From IMG/VR virus record IMGVR_UViG_3300025132_004496, positions 1 through 20,004 of that record: 20,004 bases of DNA; one strand, written 5' to 3'. Below the pieces are notes generated by a model that did not search any database, was not told the DNA's origin, and was given only the letters and a program-made list of their open reading frames with translations. This document shows positions 6,832-14,136 of the stretch, piece by piece. This DNA is from a virus. Position 1 is the first letter of the stretch. Each line of letters begins with the position of its first letter. Made by a program: the position numbers and the translations under genes.

Positions 6832-7005
6832 TTATTTTCTTGTGCCTTTAAATCTTCTTATTTTTAGTTTTTTAATTTTAGGCTTCATCATAGCTCTAGA
6901 ACCTTTGAGTCCTTTTAAGCTAGATTTTTTTAAACGTAATTTTGATGATCTTTTTCTTGGCGACTTTGATATTTGTTTGCCCATCGAGGCTCTATTCATT
7001 GCCAT
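6832..7005 (-). CDS. Highly basic 57-residue protein
   Basis: Starting at ATG 7005, which shares a base with the portal stop codon (TAATG), this 57-residue protein has no Asp or Glu and more than one third Lys or Arg (KSPRKRSSKLRLKKSS, KIKKLKIRRFKGTRK). It is strictly coupled to portal translation. An in-frame ATG two codons later is also possible. Such a basic, small protein beside the portal could bind DNA or RNA, but this is inferred from charge alone; I do not recognise a family. Confidence 0.68.
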   Translation of the reverse strand: MAMNRASMGKQISKSPRKRSSKLRLKKSSLKGLKGSRAMMKPKIKKLKIRRFKGTRK

Positions 7006-9467
7006 TATCTGTCTTTGAAAAATTCTAAAGATTTGAATTGTGTCGATTGATCCAACCTATCTCTTGCTATGTCGTCTTTCATTTGTGCAATATCACGCTG
7101 TAGATTTAATCTTTCCTCTGCTAACTGACCAGATTGCATTAACTTCATAGCATCAAACTCTTGTTTCTGCACAAACTCTTCACGTTTTCTTTGCACATCA
7201 TCAGCTTTAATATCTAGCTCTTTACTTCTTAACTCAACTAATGGGTCAGGGGCAGCTGGTGGTGGCATAAATATTTGATTGATTTGTTGCATAAGTTGTG
7301 AAGATGTTTGAGCAATACTTTTTGCTACCGAATCTTGTAATTGTTGTTGATACTGTTGTGCCTGTTCTGGTGGCAACTGTTGAAGTTGTTGAATAAAACT
7401 TTGAAACTCTGGGTCTTGTTGGTTTTGTAAATCAACTATCTCTGAAGCTCTAAATGATATGTGTTGATAAATGTGAGCTTGAATAAGTGATAGCACCTGT
7501 GGATTGCTTTGAGCAGTAACAGTGTTATACAAAGACAAATGAGTTTGAATGTGTGCATCATGATCTTGTCCTGGAAAGGCTTGAGCAGGTACTCCCGAAA
7601 TCAAACTTGCATTCTCACTTGCAGGGTCGATTGGTTGAGGTGGTTGTGGTGGTGGGAGCAACTGCTCGATATTTTGAACTCCCATGGCCGCATACATTCT
7701 ACGATATGCCTCATACAAACCGCTAGGACCATGAATTTGTGGATTAGATTGTACTGTTCTTAACATTTCCTGTGCCAACATAACCCTTTGACTCATGGAA
7801 AATACGTTTGGGTCTGATACAGGCATGACATCAACACGCTCATCAAAGTCTAGTGCCTTGATTTGTTGATTGCCATTAGCTGTTAAATATGGATATTCTG
7901 GTGGTAAATATTCAGAAAATACTTTTGCTAATAAATTAAACTCAATTTTTTGACTGGCATGTAATCTTTTGTGAATAGAACTCATAACTCTAGTACCTCT
8001 TTCTAACAGAGCTACTGTAGTCCCTACTGGTGCATTTTGGTTAGCATCGCCAACCTGCATATCTGTAATAGATGCGAAACGCCTACCACTATCTACCAAG
8101 ATGCCTAAGAGAGAGAGGAGAGTTTGACTCGGCTCCTTGAAAGGCAATGGCACAAAGGCGTCTCGCAAACTTCCACCTGGAGCGTCCATGTCTCTGAACT
8201 CTCCTGGTTGTAATGGTTGATCGTCATTACGGATGCGAATGCCTCTAGCCTTAAAGCCTGCGGGCAGATTCGATAAAGTTCCAGCGTCTATTAGCTGTCT
8301 TAAAATAGAAGTTGATGCTTTTGATAACCCACCTATCATGTGAGTTAGACCAAAACCATAAAAGCCCAAACCTGGTAAAAATTTATATTGAACGAAATAG
8401 TTTATCTTAGCTTTTAATGGGTCTTGTTGTTTGTAGTTTCTTCTAATAGATAAAATGTCATTGTTAGTTTTTGATATGGTTACAATATAAGGTAGCTTTA
8501 TACCTGTTTCTTCACCATTTTGGTCTTTATCTTCAAAGCCTGGTAAGTCTAGTTCTGTATGAACTTCAAATATTTCACACCTATCATCTTCAGAGTAACT
8601 TGGCTCAACACCTTGTATTTCATCTATTTCTTCTTGTACTTGGTCATAGTCCTCTGGGCTGTAGTCACCAGACATATCTATCATCTTGTAGAAACCAATT
8701 TGTTGTAGTTTTTTGACATCGTTCTTTGACATGTCAATAACATGAGTAACTCTAGTAGCGTTATATAGATCTGTTGCTGAGTAAGGAACTATTAAGTCTT
8801 CACTAGGAATAAATTTAGAAACTGCTCGACCTAAATTTTGATCGTAATAAACTTTACGGAAAGCCGAGCCTGAGAGGGGTAAATAGAACAGTAGCTGATC
8901 TGTTTCAGGCTCGTACTCTTTCATAACGTGCATGAGTTGATAGTTCATAAACTCTTGCACTCTTGATGCTTGTTGATCTGATTGTGGATTAGCTTGACCT
9001 AATACTTGAGTTTTAACTGGACCTTGTGTAGGAAGTAGCTCGTTATAAGCTTGTGATTGAAACTGTGTAACTGACTCTGCTAATAGTGGGTGCATAACAC
9101 CAGACGCACCTTCAAAGGGTTGAGTTCTATCCTCATACTTCATGCCGAGATACTCTAGACCATCTCTGTATGTTTTTTCCCAATCTTCTCTAGAGGCTTT
9201 ATCAGATTCAACGCCATCTAAAATATCTATCTTAACTCTAGCAAGATCATCATCATCCATAATCTCAGCTAAGTTGGCATAAAAATCAGTATTTTCTGGG
9301 GGTGGTAAAGCACCGCCAAAAATTAGAGTACCATCCTCTAACTGTTCAAACTGTTCAATATCTTGAATTTCTTCTTCAGGGACTTCAACCTCCATTGACT
9401 TATCTCTATCCCTAACTTCTAGGTCTATCTGTTCGTCAACGCTTATAGCTTTGTCAATGTCAGCCAT
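7005..9467 (-). CDS. Portal protein
   Basis: This 820-residue protein reads as a large portal of the type found in podovirus-like phages: an acidic N-terminus, then a core with EGASGVMHPLLAESV (about residues 120-135), LPLSGSAFRKVYYD, SEDLIVPYSATDL, the GLGFYGFGLTHMIG segment, QLIDAGTLSNLPAGF and GTTVALLERGTRVMSS. The C-terminal 200 residues are Gln/Pro-rich and then a long charged coiled coil, fitting the barrel and crown extension of long portals. Portals form the dodecameric ring through which the terminase packs DNA. The gene lies one small gene after the terminase. The start at ATG 9467 shares a base with the previous stop (TAATG) with little ribosome binding site, so coupling is expected. 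Confidence 0.9.
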   Translation of the reverse strand: MADIDKAISVDEQIDLEVRDRDKSMEVEVPEEEIQDIEQFEQLEDGTLIFGGALPPPENTDFYANLAEIMDDDDLARVKIDILDGVESDKASREDWEKTYRDGLEYLGMKYEDRTQPFEGASGVMHPLLAESVTQFQSQAYNELLPTQGPVKTQVLGQANPQSDQQASRVQEFMNYQLMHVMKEYEPETDQLLFYLPLSGSAFRKVYYDQNLGRAVSKFIPSEDLIVPYSATDLYNATRVTHVIDMSKNDVKKLQQIGFYKMIDMSGDYSPEDYDQVQEEIDEIQGVEPSYSEDDRCEIFEVHTELDLPGFEDKDQNGEETGIKLPYIVTISKTNNDILSIRRNYKQQDPLKAKINYFVQYKFLPGLGFYGFGLTHMIGGLSKASTSILRQLIDAGTLSNLPAGFKARGIRIRNDDQPLQPGEFRDMDAPGGSLRDAFVPLPFKEPSQTLLSLLGILVDSGRRFASITDMQVGDANQNAPVGTTVALLERGTRVMSSIHKRLHASQKIEFNLLAKVFSEYLPPEYPYLTANGNQQIKALDFDERVDVMPVSDPNVFSMSQRVMLAQEMLRTVQSNPQIHGPSGLYEAYRRMYAAMGVQNIEQLLPPPQPPQPIDPASENASLISGVPAQAFPGQDHDAHIQTHLSLYNTVTAQSNPQVLSLIQAHIYQHISFRASEIVDLQNQQDPEFQSFIQQLQQLPPEQAQQYQQQLQDSVAKSIAQTSSQLMQQINQIFMPPPAAPDPLVELRSKELDIKADDVQRKREEFVQKQEFDAMKLMQSGQLAEERLNLQRDIAQMKDDIARDRLDQSTQFKSLEFFKDR

Positions 9468-9934
9468 TATTTTATTTCTTTACCAAAACCTTTAAGAGCG
9501 ACTCCTGAAGATTTTGATTTTGAAGAGGCTACTCCGCCTTTCTTAAAAGGTTTTGCTGCTTTATTTAAAGCTGCTGTTAATTTAGAGCTTGGAGCTATTG
9601 CACTAGAAATTGCTGAAGCCACTTGTAGAGGTCCAGTTTTTGCTCTGTAAAGTCCTCTTGCTGCCGCCTTTGCACCTTTACCAACTCCTTTTGCGAAATT
9701 TCCTGCTACACCGCCACCTTTCATTGCTTGTGCTTGGCTTGCCCCAACACTTATACCTAATGCGCCTGCAAGAGCAGGTGAAATGTTTTTTCTCATCTGA
9801 TCGGTTGAAGCAGGTATAGGCTTCGCTAACTTACTTAGATCTTGTTGGTCTAGCAACTCATTTTTCTTTCTTATTTTATTTTGTTTAGATTTGACACTTT
9901 TTAAAATTTTTTTGATTCCTTTTGCTATTGCCAT
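9467..9934 (-). CDS. Basic Ala/Gly/Lys-rich protein between terminase and portal
   Basis: A 155-residue protein with a Lys-rich N-terminus (KGIKKILKSVKSKQNKIRKK), a middle rich in Ala and Gly (ISPALAGALGISVGASQAQA, GNFAKGVGKGAKAAARG) and a Lys/Ser C-terminus (SSKSKSSGVALKGFGKEIK). The Ala/Gly part is moderately hydrophobic but broken by Lys and Gln, so a membrane role is possible yet weak. It shares single bases with both neighbours (TAATG), so all three genes are read as one coupled block. Position suggests a packaging or connector accessory protein; the family is unknown. Confidence 0.7.
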   Translation of the reverse strand: MAIAKGIKKILKSVKSKQNKIRKKNELLDQQDLSKLAKPIPASTDQMRKNISPALAGALGISVGASQAQAMKGGGVAGNFAKGVGKGAKAAARGLYRAKTGPLQVASAISSAIAPSSKLTAALNKAAKPFKKGGVASSKSKSSGVALKGFGKEIK

Positions 9935-11394
9935 TAGTAATATATCCTCGGTTGTGGTTCTATTTCTTCATCCTCTAAATCTGAATAGAGGCTTATAAAG
10001 TTCCCTTGCCTAAATCTTAATACAGCTTGAGTCATAGAGTCAACGAAATCATCATTCTCTCCGTAAGGAAAAGCTGCACATTCTTCTATCACTTCTTCGG
10101 CAAAAATGGTATCAGGCGCCCAAACCAATCCAGACTCAAACACTGGAGCGACAGAATGCACACGAGTTGTCTTGTCTTTGCCTCTGGTAGGCCTGTAATT
10201 AACTACAGGTATTCCCGCCATGCGCAACTCGTGAGTCAAAGGCGTGCCGCTTGCTTGTGATTCTATCAAAACTGCGTCAGGTTGCCAATAATGATATTCT
10301 TCATTAGCGATAGCTTTTAGTTCTGGAAAGTCCCAACGCCCACGTTTAGCGTCTAATAAGAATATAGACTCAGGAGCATCAGAGTTGGGGCGAAACACTC
10401 CCCATGTTGTTATGGCTGAGTAGTCAGCAGTTTCTTTTTTAGAAAAAGCAGTATCATAAGACTGTAAAACATAGCTTGGTTCTGGTGGATGATCTTTGCC
10501 CCAAACACGCCACCACTCTCTTTTAATGATAGCACCCTCTTCAGAGGTTGGGTTTTGCATGTATTGTGAGTTCCATTTAGCAATCGGCAAAGATGCTTTC
10601 ACAGCTTCGAGTTCTTCTAACTTCCAAAACTCTGGCCATAAAGGTTCACCGCTATCAAGTATGGCTGGCAACTCAACCACTTCCCATTGATCAGCGTGAG
10701 CCTCACCCATACGCCTAATTAATTTTTCAGTTAAGTCTAGTGTTGACCAACGAGTCATGACTACAACGATAGAACCGCCAGGCTGTAAACGCTGTCGAGG
10801 TCCAGAGGTGTACCACTCGTAAGCCGACTCAAGTGCCGAGGGCGACAGTGCATCTTGCTCAGAATGTGGATCGTCTATGATTAATAAATCAGCACCTCGA
10901 CCTGTAATGGCTCCACCCACACCCGCTGCAAAGTATTCGCCACCTGCACTGGTTTCCCAACGACCTGCTGACTTGGAATCAGCCGATAGAGTCACATTGT
11001 CAAAAACTCTTTTGTATTCTTCGGTGTCCATAAGGTTTCTTACCTTACGCCCAAACCTTTGCGAGAGTTCTGCCGTGTGTGTGGTTTGCATAATTTTCAT
11101 GTCAGGTTTCAAGCCCATCATGTAAGACGGAAAATAAACTGAAGCAAATTCTGACTTGGTGTGACGTGGGGGCATGTTTACTATTAGACGTTTTATTTTG
11201 CCACGAGCTACATCTTCAAGCTTACGGGCAAAAAGTTTATGGTGTTCGCCCTCAACAAAGCCGTCCCAGACTGCTTTGATATAACTCAAAAAATCCTTTT
11301 TGGCTCGGGTTTTGTTATCTATTTGTTGTAAGCGTTCCTTGATCATTAAGATCTCACGCAATTTATCGTCAGCTACATGCTCAAAGTTTTTCAT
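9934..11394 (-). CDS. terL: Terminase large subunit (packaging ATPase and nuclease)
   Basis: The 486-residue protein has both domains of a large terminase. The ATPase domain carries a Walker A-like MPPRHTKSE (residues 74-82), Walker B LLIIDDP (170-176) and the coupling motif MTRW (213-216). The C-terminal RNase H-like nuclease shows SYDTAFS (D314), VLIESQASG (E378) and DDFVDSM (D449/D452) as its acidic residues. Length is usual for the family. It cuts concatemeric DNA and drives it through the portal. No small terminase is obvious in the window; none of the adjacent genes has a clear DNA-binding small-subunit look. Its start overlaps the methyltransferase stop as ATGA (11394-11391), with a weak GGTG upstream. 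Confidence 0.95.
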   Translation of the reverse strand: MKNFEHVADDKLREILMIKERLQQIDNKTRAKKDFLSYIKAVWDGFVEGEHHKLFARKLEDVARGKIKRLIVNMPPRHTKSEFASVYFPSYMMGLKPDMKIMQTTHTAELSQRFGRKVRNLMDTEEYKRVFDNVTLSADSKSAGRWETSAGGEYFAAGVGGAITGRGADLLIIDDPHSEQDALSPSALESAYEWYTSGPRQRLQPGGSIVVVMTRWSTLDLTEKLIRRMGEAHADQWEVVELPAILDSGEPLWPEFWKLEELEAVKASLPIAKWNSQYMQNPTSEEGAIIKREWWRVWGKDHPPEPSYVLQSYDTAFSKKETADYSAITTWGVFRPNSDAPESIFLLDAKRGRWDFPELKAIANEEYHYWQPDAVLIESQASGTPLTHELRMAGIPVVNYRPTRGKDKTTRVHSVAPVFESGLVWAPDTIFAEEVIEECAAFPYGENDDFVDSMTQAVLRFRQGNFISLYSDLEDEEIEPQPRIYY

Positions 11395-12002
11395 TGTCTA
11401 CACCAAGAATCTATACACATTACATAAGCTTTTACTTTTCTAGGCTTATTTAATTGTATCTCTACAATTTCTGGATTACAAAAAGCATTGCAATATTGTT
11501 CTAGTTTCCAAAAAGTTTCTCTACCTGGGTCAGCTATTAAAATCTCAGCTACGCCAGATTCAAGTGCTGTTCTTATCATCTTGACGTACATTTGTATTTG
11601 TTCATCCCAAAAACAAATATCTGAACCAACAATCCAATCAATATTTGCAAAATCTCTTTCTTCTAAGTTTGCTATGTCAGCTATTCTTAACATTGAACTT
11701 GTATTGTTTAGTTCTTTTATCAATTGATAGTAAGGCTGTATGCTTTTATCACAATCAACCGATTGCACATTGGCGCCTTTTTTTGCCAAAAAACTAGAAA
11801 GCACACCCCAACCACAACCAACATCCATAACTTCTAGGTCTTTTATGTCTACCTCAGATAGATAATCCATCAAAGCCAAGCAAGAGTTCCAAACCTTATT
11901 ACCATGAGCGTCATGATCATAATTTTTTTGTTTGATGTCTCTTACTAAGACATGGGCGCTAGTTGGAATATTTATATTATGAAAGTCAAAGCTCCATCTC
12001 AT
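11391..12002 (-). CDS. Class I SAM-dependent methyltransferase, possibly protein-lysine type
   Basis: A 203-residue protein with the class I motif I VMDVGCGWGVLSS (residues 58-70), an acidic residue at the end of strand 2 (VQSVDCD, about 79-85) and VGSDICFWDE (125-134) in the motif IV region. The pattern around NKVWNSCLALMDYL and SDICFWDE resembles the small NNT1/METTL-type enzymes, many of which methylate lysines in proteins, but the substrate cannot be read. It is the first gene of the late operon, overlapping terL. The ATG at 12002 has no ribosome binding site; a TATACT (12012-12007) only four bases upstream hints at a leaderless transcript. Confidence 0.85.
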   Translation of the reverse strand: MRWSFDFHNINIPTSAHVLVRDIKQKNYDHDAHGNKVWNSCLALMDYLSEVDIKDLEVMDVGCGWGVLSSFLAKKGANVQSVDCDKSIQPYYQLIKELNNTSSMLRIADIANLEERDFANIDWIVGSDICFWDEQIQMYVKMIRTALESGVAEILIADPGRETFWKLEQYCNAFCNPEIVEIQLNKPRKVKAYVMCIDSWCRQ

Positions 12003-12199
12003 TGTTAGTATAGTATCTGAATAGGGGTCCCAAATCTATTTTTTTGGTAATTGTATGTGGTTATTGTTATTTACATGTGCGTGCGTATAGCATACACCAC
12101 TTTTTTTTGGGGTGTCCCCCTTAAAAAAAAACTTTCTAGATAATTTGCCCTGGCGTCCAAAAGAGTCCCAAAAAAAAAGTAGTATTTATTTTTAATATA

Positions 12200-12217
12200 C
12201 TATACAAATTGTATAAT
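12200..12217 (+). promoter_or_regulatory. Promoter/operator box P1 with palindrome TATACAA-A-TTGTATA
   Basis: CTATACAAATTGTATAAT contains a perfect 7+1+7 palindrome (12201-12215) overlapping TATAAT (12212-12217), 58 bases before the first rightward ATG. A related box stands before two other rightward units (13614, 15430). No good -35 box is seen, so an activator or an unusual sigma factor may be needed. Confidence 0.55.
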
Positions 12218-12224
12218 TAATATG

Positions 12225-12266
12225 TTAAGATTACTGTAAGTAATCAATTAAGGTTACTGTTAATTG
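12225..12266 (+). promoter_or_regulatory. Operator-like repeats downstream of P1
   Basis: TTAAG(A/G)TTACTGT(A/T)A occurs twice, at 12225 and 12248, 23 bases apart. Overlapping them are two inverted repeats: GATTACT-gta-AGTAATC (12229-12245) and CAATTAA-8-TTAATTG (12245-12266). This lies between the -10 box and the first start codon, a place where a bound repressor would block transcription. Confidence 0.55.
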
Positions 12267-12274
12267 GAGAAACT

Positions 12275-12625
12275 ATGAAAGACTTAGTTTTAAGAAAAAG
12301 GTTAGCAAATAAAATTGCTAAACTTGAAAGGGATAAATCTGTGATGGATTATCTCGAATGTAAAAAGCAACTTAACTCTGCTGAAAGTAGAATTAAGAAT
12401 GCTGTAAAGTCTAACTTAATTGTTAGACCAAACTCAATACTTGTTGGCAAAGGTTGGAAGACTTGGACCAATGAAACCAATACTATTGAGCCTGTTAGAA
12501 ATTCAGTTTCTATTGATGGCATGATAGGAGATAGTAAGAATGAAATTCACTATCATGTAAGACATAGACAAGGCTATGAAGTTAAGCCAACTATGGTTGT
12601 AACTCTAAGGGATAGGGTAGCGTAA
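12275..12625 (+). CDS. Unknown 116-residue protein, first gene of the right arm
   Basis: The first half is helical and charged (LRKRLANKIAKLERDKSVMDYLE), the second half more beta-like with aromatic and charged residues (GKGWKTWTNETN, NEIHYHVRHRQG). No membrane segment or known motif is seen. The ATG has GGAGA five bases upstream. Being the first gene after the divergent control region, it would be among the earliest expressed rightward genes. Its stop shares a base with the next start (TAATG). No family is recognised. Confidence 0.75.
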   Translation: MKDLVLRKRLANKIAKLERDKSVMDYLECKKQLNSAESRIKNAVKSNLIVRPNSILVGKGWKTWTNETNTIEPVRNSVSIDGMIGDSKNEIHYHVRHRQGYEVKPTMVVTLRDRVA

Positions 12626-12957
12626 TGGAAAGATTACCTAATAATCTAATGCCTAACTTTGCTGATCGAGAGGTCAGCAAAGAACAGGCAGCCGAGGAAC
12701 TTTACAAAGCTTTATGTGAAGTTGCCAAACTCAATGGGCATGATCCAAAATGCGAAGTCTCAATAATGAAAGACCACAATAAATTTGGGGAAATTAATGA
12801 GGGTGACATTTGGGTTACTTATGAAGCTGGACCATTTGATTGGGGCGTAGGCTATTCTTTAGGATCTCATCCTGAAAGTTATACTTGGCCTAAGACCAAT
12901 CAAGACTGGTATCTTGAAACCTATTATGGATTTGATGTCATTTTTACAGACATCTAA
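12625..12957 (+). CDS. Unknown acidic 110-residue protein
   Basis: An acidic, aromatic-rich protein. The N-terminus is helical (SKEQAAEELYKALCEVAKL), followed by a probable beta-sheet part with many Trp and Tyr residues (GDIWVTYEAGPFDWGVGYS, WYLETYYGFDVIF). Small acidic phage proteins of this kind often bind host proteins, but no family is recognised here. It is coupled to the preceding gene (TAATG) and followed directly by a hairpin leader. Confidence 0.75.
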   Translation: MERLPNNLMPNFADREVSKEQAAEELYKALCEVAKLNGHDPKCEVSIMKDHNKFGEINEGDIWVTYEAGPFDWGVGYSLGSHPESYTWPKTNQDWYLETYYGFDVIFTDI

Positions 12958-12958
12958 T

Positions 12959-12993
12959 AGGAGTGCCAGGGCAGAAATGCCCTGGCTTTTATT
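12959..12993 (+). promoter_or_regulatory. SD, GAAA-loop hairpin and start codon (copy 1); possible terminator
   Basis: AGGAG (12959-12963), one base, then a perfect 9-bp stem GCCAGGGCA / TGCCCTGGC with GAAA loop (12965-12986), then TTTTATT and the ATG at 12994. If folded, SD and ATG are effectively eight bases apart. The stem followed by four T residues could also act as a weak terminator; both functions may coexist. Confidence 0.62.
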
Positions 12994-13152
12994 ATGAAAA
13001 ATACAAAAGAAATAAAAATGCCGTCTTTTCATAAGACTGTTAATGTAGATAAAATTAATACTTTTTCACTAAAAGAACTTAAAGCACTTGATAGACTTTT
13101 AGATGGTAAAGCAACCAAGAAAGACTATAAAACTTTAAGGGGGAGAAAATGA
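12994..13152 (+). CDS. Small unknown protein (52 aa)
   Basis: ATG 12994 opens a 52-residue, Lys-rich protein with a helical segment (FSLKELKALDRLLDGKATKKDY). Its only upstream SD is AGGAG on the far side of the hairpin at 12965-12986. An alternative ATG eight codons later has no SD. It overlaps the next gene as ATGA. Function unknown. Confidence 0.6.
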   Translation: MKNTKEIKMPSFHKTVNVDKINTFSLKELKALDRLLDGKATKKDYKTLRGRK

Positions 13153-13271
13153 AAAATAATAAATGGAATTGTTACGAGATAGATTTTTGGAATAAGACAA
13201 GACCAAAAAGAAATAGAAACTATTTGATCTGTTTGATGATAGGTATTGTAATTGGAATTTTTATAAATTAA
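13149..13271 (+). CDS. One-helix membrane microprotein (40 aa)
   Basis: A 40-residue protein with an aromatic and basic N-terminal half (NKWNCYEIDFWNKTRPKRNRN) and a hydrophobic C-terminal helix (YLICLMIGIVIGIFIN). It is expected to sit in the inner membrane with the basic part in the cytoplasm. ATG 13149 overlaps the preceding stop as ATGA with GGGGGAG just upstream, a strong site. Confidence 0.62.
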   Translation: MKNNKWNCYEIDFWNKTRPKRNRNYLICLMIGIVIGIFIN

Positions 13272-13282
13272 GAGAGGTTAAA

Positions 13283-13405
13283 ATGCTACATGAAATATTT
13301 ATACTCTTAGCTATGTTGTTATCTCTATCTTCACTAATAGCATTAGTGATAGCTACAGCAATATACCTGGGAGCATTCAAAGGTTATCTAGAAGAAGAAG
13401 ACTAG
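13283..13405 (+). CDS. One-helix membrane microprotein (40 aa)
   Basis: A 40-residue protein that is almost entirely one hydrophobic helix (residues 5-32, FILLAMLLSLSSLIALVIAT then AIYLG) with an acidic tail ending EEED. AGAGAGG precedes the ATG at 13283 at good spacing. It is the last gene before the terminator at 13424. Together with the preceding gene it forms a pair of tiny membrane proteins; a role at the host envelope is possible but unproven. Confidence 0.62.
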   Translation: MLHEIFILLAMLLSLSSLIALVIATAIYLGAFKGYLEEED

Positions 13406-13423
13406 ATAGCAAAGACTTAAAGA

Positions 13424-13449
13424 GCCAGGACTTGTGCCTGGCTTTTTTT
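13424..13449 (+). terminator. Intrinsic terminator of the first rightward unit
   Basis: Stem GCCAGG / CCTGGC (13424-13429 and 13437-13442) with a seven-base loop, followed by seven T residues (13443-13449). It lies 18 bases after the stop of the second membrane microprotein. Confidence 0.85.
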
Positions 13450-13456
13450 GTGTATG

Positions 13457-13486
13457 CAAATAGATCTATATCAAATAGATCTATAT
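13457..13486. repeat. Tandem 15-bp repeat, each with the palindrome ATAGATCTAT
   Basis: CAAATAGATCTATAT occurs twice head to tail (13457-13471, 13472-13486). Each copy contains the perfect 10-bp palindrome ATAGATCTAT, so two identical symmetric sites lie 15 bp apart, typical of cooperative dimer binding. Confidence 0.85.
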
Positions 13487-13497
13487 CTAAAATATTC

Positions 13498-13566
13498 TAT
13501 GCACTCGCTCGCAGAAATATTTTTATGCACTAGCTCGCACAAAATATAAACGGATCGGATCGCAGA
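13498..13566 (+). repeat. GCTCGCA motif cluster 1 (three copies)
   Basis: The motif appears at 13507-13515 (GCTCGCAGA), 13533-13541 (GCTCGCACA) and 13558-13566 (GATCGCAGA), 26 and 25 bases apart. The first two units share a longer core, TATGCACT-n-GCTCGCA followed by A-rich sequence. All lie in one orientation in the gap 13406-13691. The remainder of this gap holds a tandem palindrome, CGGATCGGATCG at 13551-13562, and promoter box P2. Confidence 0.75.
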
Positions 13567-13613
13567 AACTTTGTTATGGTCTTACCTTCCTATTTTGCCA
13601 CCTGCTTTTTTTA

Positions 13614-13633
13614 CTTTACATTTTGTATATAAT
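13614..13633 (+). promoter_or_regulatory. Promoter/operator box P2
   Basis: CTTTACATTTTGTATATAAT carries TATAAT at 13628-13633 and matches the box at 15430 in 14 of its first 16 positions. It precedes the second rightward unit, whose first start is ATG 13692. A clear -35 box is not seen. Confidence 0.5.
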
Positions 13634-13691
13634 ATCTGATAATAATACTATCAATTGCAATTATGTAATTGTGTTATGGAGAAAATTTATT

Positions 13692-14132
13692 ATGGGAAAT
13701 AGAGCCGTAATATCTACGAAAGTTGAGGGCGTGCCAAAAAAGTATAGCCCATCAATTTATTTACATTGGAATGGTGGACGCCCTAGCGTTGAAGCTTTTC
13801 TAAAATGTGCCAAGATACTTGGCGTCAGGTTAGGGGATGACCAATATTCACTAGCTAGACTTTGCCAAGTTATCTCAAACTTTCTTGGAGGAACTCTATC
13901 CATTGGCGTGGGTGTTTATGCAAACATGGACACAGACAATGGCGACAATGGAGTTTACTGGGTCAAGAATGGAAAAATTGTTAAGCGAGAATTTGACGGA
14001 GGTCATGAGCAAACTGCGACCGATGAAGAATTTAACGAGCTAGTGGATTATATACTGGAAAAAAACAAATCACATTTTCCAGTGAAATTTACGGGGAAAG
14101 AATATCAACTTAAAAATGAGTGGGAGGAATAA
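13692..14132 (+). CDS. Conserved phage protein of the MGNRAVI type
   Basis: The 146-residue protein begins MGNRAVIS and has IYLHWNGGRPSVEAFLKCAK, a combination I recognise from a widespread phage and plasmid family of unknown function, followed by LARLCQVISNFLGGTLSIGVG, also typical. The C-terminus is acidic and helical. I set the start at ATG 13692 because the family begins at MGNRAV and GGAGA lies ten bases upstream; a longer reading from 13623 would add 23 unrelated residues. It is the first gene after promoter box P2. It is probably a soluble cytoplasmic protein. Confidence 0.82.
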   Translation: MGNRAVISTKVEGVPKKYSPSIYLHWNGGRPSVEAFLKCAKILGVRLGDDQYSLARLCQVISNFLGGTLSIGVGVYANMDTDNGDNGVYWVKNGKIVKREFDGGHEQTATDEEFNELVDYILEKNKSHFPVKFTGKEYQLKNEWEE

Positions 14133-14136
14133 AACC

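Larger units (their letters stand above)
12003..12274. promoter_or_regulatory. Divergent control region between the two arms
   Basis: These 272 bases hold no convincing gene and must carry promoters for both arms. Left half: a TATACT box next to the methyltransferase start, a GTAT-AGC-ATAC inverted repeat near 12086, and A/T tracts at about 12105, 12123 and 12171 that could bend DNA. Right half: three perfect inverted repeats and a direct repeat (listed separately) around a TATAAT. The ribosome binding site for the first rightward gene is GGAGA at 12266-12270. Confidence 0.7.

Noticed and set aside
7509-8716. Plus-strand frames antisense to the portal gene
   Set aside because: Shadow frames with unusual Trp/Leu/Cys-rich composition and no ribosome site.
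10027-11125. Plus-strand frames of 64-82 codons inside terL
   Set aside because: They lie antisense to a well-supported terminase gene and have no SD or motif.
12100-12120. Hairpin ACACC / GGTGT with T-rich loop as a terminator
   Set aside because: Only 5 bp, the T-run is in the loop, and no transcript would end there; more likely part of an A/T-tract region.
13452-13547. Short frame starting ATG 13452 through the tandem palindrome (peptide with QIDLYQIDLY)
   Set aside because: No SD, starts within the terminator tail, and its repeat comes from the DNA repeat; treated as non-coding.
13498-13566. CRISPR-like array suggested by 25-26 bp periodicity
   Set aside because: Repeats are only 9-15 bases, degenerate and few, with no spacer/repeat structure or cas genes.
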